The notes under the pieces: model-generated
What the model was told of the DNA's origin: nothing
Databases searched by the model: none
Seen by the model: the letters and a program-made list of their open reading frames with translations, nothing else
Program-made: the position numbers and the translations under genes
Part shown: positions 9,486-18,402 of the stretch, one piece after another
Layout of the letters: every line of letters begins with the position of its first letter
Numbering within the stretch: position 1 is the stretch's first letter
NCBI GenBank assembly: GCA_028873975.1
Contig: JAPPMO010000089.1
Coordinates: 25,259-89,258 of the forward strand
DNA: 64,000 bases
Direction of reading: 5' to 3'
Source: Chloroflexota bacterium
GTDB lineage: Bacteria; Chloroflexota; Anaerolineae; Aggregatilineales; Phototrophicaceae

Positions 9486-10955
9486 ATGATCAAATTTTCT
9501 TTCGCTTGGCTTCTGCTGATCTTTGCCCTCGCTTTGAGCGCAGGCGCCCAGGGCATGCGCGAATCCGCTGAATGCGTGGAAGAACTTCACGGTTATGTCT
9601 CGCGCTGCGGTTACGTCGCCTTGCCGCAAGATTACGAGAATCCAGCCGCCGGCAAGGTGGAGATATTCTACACATTGATCGAGAGCAAGAGCCCGCAAGC
9701 AAAACCGGACCCCCTGGTTTATTTGGTTGGCGGACCCGGCAGCAGCGGAACGCAACTATTGCGGAGCTCTTTTCGTCTTTACTTGCGCGATTTTGCCCGT
9801 GATCGCGACCTCATCGTCATTGACCAGCGGGGCACGGGGCTTTCCAATCCGCCGCTTTATTGCCGCGAAGTCTTGTACCGCATAGACGAAATCTTGCAAA
9901 GCAATCATGCCGAGCGCGCTGAAGTCGTGCTGGCAATCTTGGGTGAGTGTCATCGCCGCCTTTCCGGCGAGAATATCCATTTCGAGACCTTCCACAGCGC
10001 CAACAACGCCCGCGATATTGTCAACGTGTTGCTCTCCCTGGGCTACGAGCAGTGGAACCTGGTCGGCGTCAGCTATGGCTCGCGCCTGGCATTGGCTCTC
10101 ATGCGCGATCACCCGCAGTATCTGCGCAGCGTGATACTCGATTCCGTCTATCCGCCGCAAGCCGACATTTTTCTCGATTCCTTTTACAGTGGCGAACGGG
10201 CGCTGCAAGCAGTCTTTGCGGCTTGCGCGGCGTCAGCGGCTTGCAGCGAGCGCTACCCGGACCTGGAGGCGGTATTTTACAAGCTGTACCACAGCCTGAA
10301 CCGGGAGCCGGAGACCGCGACCTATTCGCCGCCCCAGTACAAAGCGCTGGAAATTGAAATCAGCGGTTATCGACTCTATGACTGGGTTTTCAGTTGGCTC
10401 TACGATGTGCAGTTCATCAAGCGCATACCGAATCTGATTTACGATTTGCACCTGGGCCGGCTCCAAGACGCTGTCAGCTATGGTGTTGCGCATGAAGCGC
10501 TGATCAGGAATAACTCGCTGGGCATGCACTATACGGTGCAATGCCAGGAGGAACACATATCGTCCAGCTATCGCGACTATGCGGGCTTGATCGCCGCGCA
10601 TCCTCATCTCAGCGGCTACCTGGATTACCCGGTGGAAGGCAGCGCCACGCTAGCGCGCCTGTGCGAAATGTGGGGGGCAAAGGCGCGGCCCGATTCCGCC
10701 AACAGCCCGGTCAAAAGCGATGTCCCGGCGCTGCTGCTTTCGGGGGAATTCGATCCCATCACGCCGCCGTCTTATGCCGATATGGCTCATGAAACCCTGA
10801 GCGTCTCCTACAACTACCTGCTGCCCCACGTCGGGCATGGCGTCTTGCGCTCGGAGCGCTGCGCCGTAGCAATCGCGCTGGACTTTTTGGACAATCCGGA
10901 TAGGGATCCCGACAGCAGCTGCATCGCCGATACCCCGTCCATCGACTTTGAATGA
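9486..10955 (+). CDS. Secreted alpha/beta hydrolase, peptidase S33 family with TAP-like C-terminus
   Basis: The 489-residue protein has a signal peptide (residues 1-21, ending SAGAQG). It carries an oxyanion segment GGPGSSGTQLL, a catalytic DQRGTGLSNPP region, the nucleophile elbow GVSYGSRLAL (Ser in GxSxG), and a C-terminal TAP-like domain with the acid in LLLSGEFDPITPP and the His in HVGHGVL. S33 members of this kind are exported aminopeptidases or esterases. Cys residues in the cap suggest disulfides, consistent with an extracytoplasmic location. The start codon is the first Met of the signal peptide. Confidence 0.88.
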   Translation: MIKFSFAWLLLIFALALSAGAQGMRESAECVEELHGYVSRCGYVALPQDYENPAAGKVEIFYTLIESKSPQAKPDPLVYLVGGPGSSGTQLLRSSFRLYLRDFARDRDLIVIDQRGTGLSNPPLYCREVLYRIDEILQSNHAERAEVVLAILGECHRRLSGENIHFETFHSANNARDIVNVLLSLGYEQWNLVGVSYGSRLALALMRDHPQYLRSVILDSVYPPQADIFLDSFYSGERALQAVFAACAASAACSERYPDLEAVFYKLYHSLNREPETATYSPPQYKALEIEISGYRLYDWVFSWLYDVQFIKRIPNLIYDLHLGRLQDAVSYGVAHEALIRNNSLGMHYTVQCQEEHISSSYRDYAGLIAAHPHLSGYLDYPVEGSATLARLCEMWGAKARPDSANSPVKSDVPALLLSGEFDPITPPSYADMAHETLSVSYNYLLPHVGHGVLRSERCAVAIALDFLDNPDRDPDSSCIADTPSIDFE

Positions 10956-11001
10956 GCCGGATGCTTGTTTCCGGTGGCATCCATGTTAAAGTCTTGGGCG
11001 A

Positions 11002-11167
11002 GGTAGTATATCCTTTTCGGTTGAAATTCAAACGAGCCACATTCAATTTCACCACAAAGACACAAAGGGCACAAAGATATAGAAACTATTTCGCAAGCAA
11101 TTCTCGGTGATCTCGGTGTCCTCGGTGGTTAAGATTTCCTGTTTCAACCGACTTCGATACACTACCC
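11002..11167. repeat. Family-1 repeat, copy B (different ends)
   Basis: The core (CACCACAAAGACACAAAGGGCA... and CTCGGTGTCCTCGGTGGTTAA) is the same as in copy A, but the ends differ. The left end reads GGTAGTATATCCTTTTCGGT and the right end is its imperfect complement (ACCGACTTCGATACACTACC), followed inward by TTGAAA/TTTCAA. It occupies most of the 248-base gap before the dehydratase gene and ends just 36 bases before its ATG. Confidence 0.75.
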
Positions 11168-11203
11168 TTGGGCGACAACGAGATAGCAAATCGAAAGCCT
11201 GCC

Positions 11204-12154
11204 ATGATCACACTTGAAGACGTACGCAGCGCTCTTGTATACGAAGAGCAATTCTACCGCCGCACGCCGCAATGGACGTCGGCGACGCTGGGGCAGCGGC
11301 TTGGCGCCAATGTCCATTTGAAGCTGGAGCTGTTCCAGCACAGCGGTTCTTTCAAGACCCGCGGCTGCTTTCACCAGATGCTGTCCCTGGGGCAAGCGGC
11401 GCTGGACAAAGGCGTCGTGGCGGTCAGCGGCGGGAATTTCGCCCGGGCAGTCGGCTATTGCAGCGGCGCGCTCGGCGTGGATGCGATTGTCTGCATGCCG
11501 GAAAACGCGCCTCAAGGCTCGATTGAGGCCACCCGCGATTACGGCGCCGAGGTCGAATTGCTGCCGGATGCCATTACGGCATTCGCCCGCGCCGACGAAT
11601 GGGTTGCGGGGGGACGAACCTCCCTGCATCCTTTTGACAATCCCGAGCAGATGGCTGGCAACGGCACTGTCGGGCTGGAAATCCTGGAAGATTGCCCGCA
11701 AATGACCGATATCATCGTCAGCATCGGCGGCGGCGGCTTGATCGCCGGCATCATTTGCGCCATCAAGGCTGTCAAACCCGCGGCCCGCATCTGGGGCGTG
11801 GAACCGGAAAAAGCGCCGACCATGGCGCGGGCCCTAGCCGCCGGCAAGATCGTCAACATCAAGCCCGCCTCACTCTCCAAAACGCTGGGCGGTCCCTTCG
11901 TCGGGCAGACCGGTCTGGAACTGTGCCGCGCGCATCTCGAGGACCTGATCATCGTCAGCGATCCCGACATGATTGCCGCGCAGCAAGTCATGCTGGAAAG
12001 CGAGAAAGTCTTCGCCGAACTGGCGGCTGCCAGTACGCTTGCCGCTGCGGAAAAGATCAAGGACCGGCTGAGCGGCGAGGATCATCTGGCGCTGCTGATC
12101 TGTGGCGGCAATGACTCGGTCGCGGAGGTCGCCACCTACGCCCGGATGCTTTAG
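11204..12154 (+). CDS. PLP-dependent serine/threonine dehydratase-family protein
   Basis: This 316-residue fold-type II PLP enzyme has the Schiff-base Lys in SGSFKTRGC (about residue 47), a substrate loop SGGNFARAVGYC where the usual form is SGNHA(Q/G)A, and the phosphate-binding loop SIGGGGLIAGI. It most resembles threonine ammonia-lyase/hydroxyectoine-utilisation dehydratase-like proteins; there is no C-terminal regulatory domain, so a catabolic role is likely. The frame opens at TTG 11168 immediately after a repeat; I chose ATG 11204 because family homology begins there. A paralogue is at 51753-52703. Confidence 0.85.
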   Translation: MITLEDVRSALVYEEQFYRRTPQWTSATLGQRLGANVHLKLELFQHSGSFKTRGCFHQMLSLGQAALDKGVVAVSGGNFARAVGYCSGALGVDAIVCMPENAPQGSIEATRDYGAEVELLPDAITAFARADEWVAGGRTSLHPFDNPEQMAGNGTVGLEILEDCPQMTDIIVSIGGGGLIAGIICAIKAVKPAARIWGVEPEKAPTMARALAAGKIVNIKPASLSKTLGGPFVGQTGLELCRAHLEDLIIVSDPDMIAAQQVMLESEKVFAELAAASTLAAAEKIKDRLSGEDHLALLICGGNDSVAEVATYARML

Positions 12155-12165
12155 TTCGCGCAGCC

Positions 12166-13614
12166 TCAGCCATAAAGACGCTGATACAAATCAACCTGTC
12201 GCGCCCGCGCCGCTTGGTAAATCAGCGCATGGTCGGGATTGGGGCGCAAGACCCGGCTGATGCGCGGCGGGTCGGCGTCGAGTGCGGTGCCGTCCAGCCG
12301 CTCCCGCAAGAGCAGCGCCACGCCGCGCGCGGTGATCTCGGCCTGGTCCAGCAATTGAATGGGCGCATTAAAAGCGTCGGCGATCATCTGCGCCCAGGCG
12401 GGCGACGAGCCCAAGGCGCCTCCCCCGGCTATCACCGCGCTTTCCTCCGATTTGAGCTGGTCGAAGATCATGGACAGGCGGATCGCCACCGCTTCCAGTT
12501 GCGCCTGCATGATATCGAGCTTGCTGGTGCTGCGGCGGATGCCGTGTATGGTGCCCGAGGCGTCCGACTGCCAACCCGGGCTGCGTTCGCCGGCGATCAA
12601 AGGCAAAACCGTCAATCGGTGTTGATCGGGGCGGGCTGCGCTCAAACGCGCGTTGAGCGAAGCGGTATCAAGTCCCAGTTCTTCCACCCCCCACTGATAC
12701 ACGTTGCCGCCTTCGCTGGTGGCGCCGCCAACCAGCGGCATGCCCTGGCAGACCAGGTATCGCCACAGCCCATCGGGCAACTCTTCCCTCCGCGTGACAA
12801 CTCTCAGCGCCGACGTGGTGCCGATGGTCAGGGCGATGCGGCGGGCATCGACGGCGCCCGATCCCAGGTTGGCGACGGCTCCATCGCCCAAAGCCAGAAA
12901 AAACGGAACGCCGCGCAACCGGGTCCAGCGCCCGGCGTAGGCGTCGGCCAATCCGACCTGGCAGGCATCGAAATCCGCCAGGGCGGGCAAGCGTTCCAGG
13001 AGATCAGCGCCGAGCAGCTGTCGGATGAAGTCAAAATGCCAGCCTAAGCCCCCCGTCCGCAGCAACCCGGACCAACTTGCCAGGGAATAGCTGATCGGCG
13101 CCTCGCGCCCGAACCAGTGACGATAGAGATAACCGCCTATGTCGCTGATCCGCCGAACCGGCTCAAGGGACCGCGAATGGAACTCCTTCATGTAGGCGTA
13201 TTGCGCCGGGAAATAGGCGGGATGTATGAAACAGCCGGTGGCTTGATGATAGGCGTCCAGCGCGCCCCCGAGCCTTTGCCGCAAGCCCGCTATCGCGCTG
13301 CGGCCCCGCGTATCGGCATAAGTCAGCACTGGCGTGCAGGCTTGTCCATTCGCATCGACGCCCAGCCAGTTGCCGGCGAAGCTGGCCATGCCCGCCGCAG
13401 TGATAGACTCAGCCGCCGGATGCGTCAATATGTCGTCCAGGCAGGCTTCGGTCAACGCTCGCAAATGATCGGCATTGGCTTCCGCCTTGCCGTCATAATC
13501 CGTTTCGAAGTCATGCTTGCGGCTGCAAATCGCGCCTTCGATCAAGCGCGCGCCGTCGTCAAATAGCAGCGTACGGACGGACGAGCTTCCCAAATCAATG
13601 ACGAGGAGGGTCAT
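12166..13614 (-). CDS. FGGY-family carbohydrate kinase
   Basis: The 482-residue protein opens with the phosphate-binding loop IDLGSSSVRTLLFD (residues 6-19) of the ASKHA fold. It has a YADTRG segment in the sugar-binding N-domain (about residue 106) and a C-domain motif AGGGALGSSPAWAQMIADAF (about residues 393-412). These are the two FGGY kinase domains. Overall it looks closest to gluconokinase/xylulokinase-like members. The gene lies 7 bases downstream of the aldo/keto reductase gene on the same strand and is probably co-transcribed with it, which suggests reduction followed by phosphorylation of a sugar derivative. Confidence 0.88.
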   Translation of the reverse strand: MTLLVIDLGSSSVRTLLFDDGARLIEGAICSRKHDFETDYDGKAEANADHLRALTEACLDDILTHPAAESITAAGMASFAGNWLGVDANGQACTPVLTYADTRGRSAIAGLRQRLGGALDAYHQATGCFIHPAYFPAQYAYMKEFHSRSLEPVRRISDIGGYLYRHWFGREAPISYSLASWSGLLRTGGLGWHFDFIRQLLGADLLERLPALADFDACQVGLADAYAGRWTRLRGVPFFLALGDGAVANLGSGAVDARRIALTIGTTSALRVVTRREELPDGLWRYLVCQGMPLVGGATSEGGNVYQWGVEELGLDTASLNARLSAARPDQHRLTVLPLIAGERSPGWQSDASGTIHGIRRSTSKLDIMQAQLEAVAIRLSMIFDQLKSEESAVIAGGGALGSSPAWAQMIADAFNAPIQLLDQAEITARGVALLLRERLDGTALDADPPRISRVLRPNPDHALIYQAARARQVDLYQRLYG

Positions 13615-13621
13615 CGACGCC

Positions 13622-14605
13622 CTATTCGCTTAAGATCGCCTCGATCCGCGCCAGCTCATCGTCGCTGAATTCGAGGTTATCCAGCGCGCCGACCGCATCT
13701 TCAATCTGAGAGGGCTTGCTGGCGCCGATGAGAGCCGAGGTCATCTCCGGCAGCCGCAGCGTCCAAGCCAGCGCCATTTGCGCCATGTTTTGGTCCCGCT
13801 CGCGCGCGATGGCATTCAGTTTGATGACCTTGTCGATCTTCGCTTGCGAAAGGCGATCGCCCCATTGCAGCTTGATGGCGCGGGAATCTTCGGGCCTGGA
13901 TCCGATGTACTTGTTGGTCAAGATGCCCTGATCGAGCGGCGAGAAAGCGATACAACCGATGCCTTCGTCCCCCAGAACATCGGTCAATCCATCTTCAATC
14001 CAGCGGTCAAACATATTGTAGCGCGGCTGATGAATCAAGCAGGGCGTGCCCAATTGACGCAGAATCCGCGCCGCTTCCCGCGCCATCGCCGGGCGATAAC
14101 TCGAGATGCCCGCGTAGAGCGCGCGACCGCTGCGCACGATGTGATCGAGCGCTCCCATAGTTTCTTCGAGCGGCGTGTCGGGATCGGGGCGATGGCTGTA
14201 AAAGATGTCAAAGTAGTCGAGTCCCGCGCGCTTGAGGCTCTGGTCGCAGCTGGCGATGAGATACTTGCGCGAGCCCCATTCGCCGTAGGGTCCCTCCCAC
14301 ATGCGATAGCCCGCCTTGTTGGAAACGATGAGTTCGTCGCGGTAGGGCGCCAGGTCTTGACGGAAGATCTGCGCGAAGGTCTCTTCAGCCGAGCCGGGCG
14401 GCGGGCCATAGTTGTTGGCGATGTCGATATGCGTGACGCCCAGGTCGAATGCCGTCCGCAGCATGTCGCGCGAGTTCTCGATCGTATCGACGCCGCCGAA
14501 GTTCCACCAGATGCCGACCGAAACCGCCGGCAGCAGCAAGCCACTGCGGCCAGTTCGACGATATTTCATCGCGTCGTAGCGCGCGCCCGCGGCCTGATAA
14601 ACCAT
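13622..14605 (-). CDS. Aldo/keto reductase (YghZ-like)
   Basis: This 327-residue (beta/alpha)8 oxidoreductase carries the AKR signatures: the catalytic Asp/Tyr region DIANNYGPPPGSAEE, a Lys in IVSNKAGYRMW, the catalytic His in FYSHRPDPDTPLEE, and a C-terminal NADPH-binding stretch ending in SALIGASKPSQIEDAV. The motif spacing and the YGPPPGSAE segment match the YghZ/L-glyceraldehyde-3-phosphate reductase subgroup. A GAGGAGAT Shine-Dalgarno 6 bases before ATG 14605 supports that start. It is the first gene of a two-gene unit with the FGGY kinase. Confidence 0.9.
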   Translation of the reverse strand: MVYQAAGARYDAMKYRRTGRSGLLLPAVSVGIWWNFGGVDTIENSRDMLRTAFDLGVTHIDIANNYGPPPGSAEETFAQIFRQDLAPYRDELIVSNKAGYRMWEGPYGEWGSRKYLIASCDQSLKRAGLDYFDIFYSHRPDPDTPLEETMGALDHIVRSGRALYAGISSYRPAMAREAARILRQLGTPCLIHQPRYNMFDRWIEDGLTDVLGDEGIGCIAFSPLDQGILTNKYIGSRPEDSRAIKLQWGDRLSQAKIDKVIKLNAIARERDQNMAQMALAWTLRLPEMTSALIGASKPSQIEDAVGALDNLEFSDDELARIEAILSE

Positions 14606-14738
14606 AGTTCATCTCCTCATAAAGCATGTTTGGATAAGCGAAGCCCCACAAATATAACATAGCGCGTCATTTAATCCTTGTCCCATTTGCGCGCGCTATC
14701 CGGAGGCAATTCGCCCCTCGCGGACAAAGATTGCAGCC

Positions 14739-14766
14739 ATGACATGGCGCAAGAGCGTGATACAAT
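14739..14766 (+). promoter_or_regulatory. Candidate sigma-70-type promoter of the 14.8-kb gene
   Basis: ATGACA (5 of 6 to the -35 consensus) and TACAAT are separated by 16 bases. The start of transcription would fall near 14773, leaving about 30 bases to the first possible ATG at 14802. The gap back to 14606 otherwise shows only the divergent leader of the aldo/keto reductase. Confidence 0.5.
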
Positions 14767-14801
14767 AGGCAGCGCCTTACGCCCGACAGCTTGGGATTGC
14801 C

Positions 14802-17396
14802 ATGCCCCTACGCCCAGTTTATGTAAACCACGTCGCTCCAGCGACGAGACGGCTTACAATTTTGCGCGAGCGTGGCAGACCTTTTCGCTGCCGCCGAGCG
14901 GCTCTGCATTTGCATCGGTTCTTCCCTCTCCTCCTTCTGTTGCTGTTTCTGCCGGTCAGCGCCCAGCAGAATTTCCAGGATGTTATCGAAATGGAGGTCG
15001 AGGTCGGTTTCGATTCCTTCTTCCGCACCCGCCAGTGGACGCCGGTGCGCGTCGAACTTGGCAATAATGGCGAATCCATCAAGGGCCGTCTGGTGATACG
15101 ACCGGAGACCTCCGGCACAGTGGTGGGCAATGCCTTCAGCACCCCCATCGACTTGCCAAATGGCGCGCGGAAATCCGCCATGCTTTACATACAAGCCCGT
15201 TCCTTTCCCGATTCGATTCGCGTCGAACTCATCGCTGAAGGCGGACTGATTCATGCCACGCGAGAAGCCAGGCTCAATGAATTGCGGCCTGGCGATCAAC
15301 TCTATGCCGTGGTTAGCGGTCCCAACGTCATCGCGCCCAATCTTTCGGGCGTCCACATCGGCGGCGCCGCGGCGGAACAGGCGCTTTGGCTGATTCACGA
15401 AATCCCGGAAAAAGCAATGGCTCTGCAATCGCTGGACGCGATGCTGCTGATCAACGTCAATAGTGAAAGTCTATCCAGCCCGCAGCGGACAGCGATACGA
15501 CGCTGGGTGCAGGGCGGCGGGCATCTCATCGTGACTGGCGGTCCCGCGGCGCAAGCCAGCGCGCTGGCGCTGGGCGAGATATTGCCATTGCTGCCGGAAG
15601 ACAGCCGCTCCCTTGATGACATCAGCGCGCTGGCGCGTTTTAGCGGTGACAACATCAGCCAACTGCGGGAGCGGACAATAGTCGCAGTCGGCTCTTTGCA
15701 TGAAGACGCGCGGGCGCTCGTCGAACAAGACGGCCTGCCCCTTCTGGCGCGGCGAGAGATTGGCGCCGGACTGGTGGATTTTCTGGCGATTGATCCGACC
15801 TTGGAACCGCTGGCCAGTTGGGAACAAATCAGCCGTCTGTGGATGACGATACTGGCGTCCCGGGCCCCGCATCCGACTTGGGTATCGGGCTTCACGCGCC
15901 CGGAATCGGGCGCCGAAGCGGTCGCGAATCTGCCCGGGGTAGACTTGTTGCCGCCTTTGCAAACGCTATGTCTGTTCCTGGGTATATACATCGCCCTGGT
16001 CGGACCGGTCAATTATTTCATCCTGGCGCGGATCAAGCGCAGCGGATGGGGCTGGGTCACCATTCCCCTGGTCATTGTCGTCTTTACGGGAATCGCCTGG
16101 ACAGTCGGCTTCAGCCTGCGCGGCGCCGAGATTATTGTCAGCCGGCTCAGCGTCGTGCAATCCTTCCCGGATAGCGCAGAGGCGCGGCTGGACCAGGTCA
16201 TCGGCTTGCTGTCGCCCCGGCGCGCCACTTATTCGCTGGACGTGCCGGACGATTACTTCCTGGCGGTAGCCGGCGCGACTACGCCAAGTACGCTTTTCGC
16301 CAGCAATACCATCCAGACTGCCACCGAAATCGGACAGGGATCACGCTTTGGCGCAGGGAACTTCACCATCGACGGCGGCATCTTCGCCAATTTCGCCATC
16401 GCGGGCCACATACCGCGGCCTGCGATTGGCGGCAGCTTCGCGCTCGACTTTGAAATCCTCGAAAGCGGGCGGATGGCGGGCGCCTATCAAGGCTTCATCC
16501 GCAACGACAGCGACATCACCTTGCGCGACGCGGTCATCCTGGGCCAAGGGCTGGACTATCACTTGGTCGGCGACTTCGCGCCCGGTGATATTCTGGCGCT
16601 GGACGGGCAGACCTTGCGCGTCGATATCGCCGATTACCCAACACAGCCCAACCAGCTGGAACTCGCCCACACGGCGCTGGACTACAGCACGTCCCCGTTT
16701 TCAAGCAGCAAAACCAACATGTCGCTGCGACAAATCCAGGGCGCGCGATACCTCCGCACACGAGCCTTTCTCAACGTACAATCGGTCGCTGAAAAGCAGG
16801 CGGCGCGGGAGCAATCCTTCCTGGCCAGTTTCGCCCTCGATCAATTCAGTTCAACAGCGCGCGGGACGAAGCTGTACCTTGCCGGGTGGGACGATAGCTG
16901 GCCCCGGGATCTGGAAATTGAGGGGGCGGCCTGGAGTTCCATTGATTCCACCCTCTATTTGATCGAACTCGATGTCGAAATCAACTTGCCCAGGCGACGC
17001 GCCACGCTGCCATCGGAATACTTCAGTTGGATCACCTTGAGTCGTGAGGGCATTACCGGCAATGGCACCGAGAATTTCAGCCTGTATGAAGGACAGTCGG
17101 TGGAATTCCTGCTCCGCCCGCTGCCTGGCTTGGCCATGGACGAGGTAGAGCGGATGCGCCTCGAGATCGATCGCGGCGGCGGCTATGCGCAATCGCTGGA
17201 CATCGAGCTGCTCAACACCATGACAAACGAATACGACGTCTTCGGGTATCGCGAGGGCGACGAATTGGACCTTGTTAATCCACAGCCCTACCTCGCCGCC
17301 AACAACGAGGTTCAGGTTCGCCTGAAATTCGACCAGGGAGCTGGCACAGCCCGCATTCGGAAAATCCGTATCGAGCAGACCGGCGTCTACAATTGA
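14802..17396 (+). CDS. Exported/membrane protein with C-terminal region flanking an ABC ATPase
   Basis: From ATG 14802 the product has 864 residues. It has a hydrophobic signal (residues 41-52, HRFFPLLLLLLF, ending VSAQQ), an N-terminal beta-rich domain, a GATase-like alpha/beta region (about residues 190-330), and two membrane helices (about 390-410 and 415-440: CLFLGIYIALVGPVNYFI and VTIPLVIVVFTGIAWTVGF). A long extracytoplasmic beta-rich domain completes it. A repeat (14817-14904) supplies codons 6-35, so the first 35-40 residues may not be native; TTG 14910 just before the signal is an alternative start. The ABC ATPase gene follows by 16 bases, so the two may form an export or surface complex. 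Confidence 0.75.
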   Translation: MPLRPVYVNHVAPATRRLTILRERGRPFRCRRAALHLHRFFPLLLLLLFLPVSAQQNFQDVIEMEVEVGFDSFFRTRQWTPVRVELGNNGESIKGRLVIRPETSGTVVGNAFSTPIDLPNGARKSAMLYIQARSFPDSIRVELIAEGGLIHATREARLNELRPGDQLYAVVSGPNVIAPNLSGVHIGGAAAEQALWLIHEIPEKAMALQSLDAMLLINVNSESLSSPQRTAIRRWVQGGGHLIVTGGPAAQASALALGEILPLLPEDSRSLDDISALARFSGDNISQLRERTIVAVGSLHEDARALVEQDGLPLLARREIGAGLVDFLAIDPTLEPLASWEQISRLWMTILASRAPHPTWVSGFTRPESGAEAVANLPGVDLLPPLQTLCLFLGIYIALVGPVNYFILARIKRSGWGWVTIPLVIVVFTGIAWTVGFSLRGAEIIVSRLSVVQSFPDSAEARLDQVIGLLSPRRATYSLDVPDDYFLAVAGATTPSTLFASNTIQTATEIGQGSRFGAGNFTIDGGIFANFAIAGHIPRPAIGGSFALDFEILESGRMAGAYQGFIRNDSDITLRDAVILGQGLDYHLVGDFAPGDILALDGQTLRVDIADYPTQPNQLELAHTALDYSTSPFSSSKTNMSLRQIQGARYLRTRAFLNVQSVAEKQAAREQSFLASFALDQFSSTARGTKLYLAGWDDSWPRDLEIEGAAWSSIDSTLYLIELDVEINLPRRRATLPSEYFSWITLSREGITGNGTENFSLYEGQSVEFLLRPLPGLAMDEVERMRLEIDRGGGYAQSLDIELLNTMTNEYDVFGYREGDELDLVNPQPYLAANNEVQVRLKFDQGAGTARIRKIRIEQTGVYN
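14817..14904 (+). repeat. Dispersed repeat family 2, copy at 14.8 kb
   Basis: The stretch from GTTTATGTAAACC through CGTCGCTCCAGCGACGAGAC (a hairpin with GTCGCT/AGCGAC arms), AATTTTGCGCGAGCG and ACCTTTTCGCTGCCGCCGAG is an inverted copy of 61303-61398. It lies across the proposed 5-prime end of the membrane protein gene. Confidence 0.7.
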
Positions 17397-17412
17397 GAGA
17401 GCGAGCCCCTCA

Positions 17413-18375
17413 ATGATAGAAGAAACGATCATCAAAACGCAAGCGCTGAAGAAGTCATTCGGCGAGTTTGAAGCCTTGCGCGGCATCTCATTGGAAGTCC
17501 CGGCCGGTTCTATCTATGGATTTGTCGGTCCCAATGGCGCCGGCAAAACCACCACCATGCGCATATTGACCACGCTGACCCGCCCCAACGACGGGCAAGC
17601 CTGGGTCGCGGGTCATTCGGTGTTGGAAGACCGTCGGGCTGTGCGGCGCGCCATCGGCTACATGCCCGACGAATTCGGCGTCTATGAAGACCTGCGCGTT
17701 TGGGAATACCTGGACTTTTTCGCCGCCTGCTACGACATATCCGAGAACGAGCGCAAGGTGCTGGTGGCGGACTTGCTGGAATTGGTTGATTTGCAGCATC
17801 GCCGCGAAGATATGGTGGACAAGCTCAGCCGCGGTATGAAGCAGCGGCTTTCCCTGGCTCGAACACTGGCGCATGATCCGCAAGTGTTGATCCTGGACGA
17901 GCCAGCCTCGGGGCTGGATCCGCGCGCCCGCGTCGAGATCCGCGAATTGCTGGGCGAGCTGGCCAATATGGGCAAAACGATCTTCTTCTCGTCCCATATT
18001 CTGGCGGACGTCGAAGACATTTGCTCGCATATCGGCATTGTCGAAGCGGGCGAGTTGATCATGCAAGGCAGTATCGACGAACTGAAGTTACAGTTGATGG
18101 CGCATCGAGAGATCATCATTACCGTGATGGACCACGAGAACGCCCAAGCTGTATTGAGATTGGTCGGCGGCATGCGCAATGTCGTCGCCGCGGAAGAGAT
18201 CATCCCCAAGAATGGCCGCGCCCGCGTGCGGCTTGACTTCTCCGGCAATGACGAGGATTTGTCGAAACTGAGCAGTGACCTGTTCCAGGGCGAGATCGCC
18301 ATGCTGGGCTTCAACGAAGAGGAAAAAGATCTTGAGCACATGTTCATGCGCGTCACGCGGGGTTTGGTAACATAG
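17413..18375 (+). CDS. ABC transporter ATP-binding protein (CcmA/DrrA type)
   Basis: The 320-residue ATPase has Walker A GPNGAGKTT (about residues 39-47), signature LSRGMKQRLSLARTL, Walker B VLILDEPASGLDP and the switch His in FFSSHILADVEDI, plus a C-terminal extension (about 80 residues) typical of the CcmA/DrrA class of exporter ATPases. No classic ABC-2 permease gene follows; the next gene is iolB. The upstream membrane protein, 16 bases away, is the only membrane partner in the unit. Role in export of a surface component is inference. Confidence 0.9.
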   Translation: MIEETIIKTQALKKSFGEFEALRGISLEVPAGSIYGFVGPNGAGKTTTMRILTTLTRPNDGQAWVAGHSVLEDRRAVRRAIGYMPDEFGVYEDLRVWEYLDFFAACYDISENERKVLVADLLELVDLQHRREDMVDKLSRGMKQRLSLARTLAHDPQVLILDEPASGLDPRARVEIRELLGELANMGKTIFFSSHILADVEDICSHIGIVEAGELIMQGSIDELKLQLMAHREIIITVMDHENAQAVLRLVGGMRNVVAAEEIIPKNGRARVRLDFSGNDEDLSKLSSDLFQGEIAMLGFNEEEKDLEHMFMRVTRGLVT

Positions 18376-18402
18376 TTGCCCGTCTAATACCGGAGCATAG
18401 TC

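Noticed and set aside
10960-10990. Possible terminator after the S33 peptidase gene
   Set aside because: GGATGC/GCATCC can pair, but the loop is long and no T-run follows.
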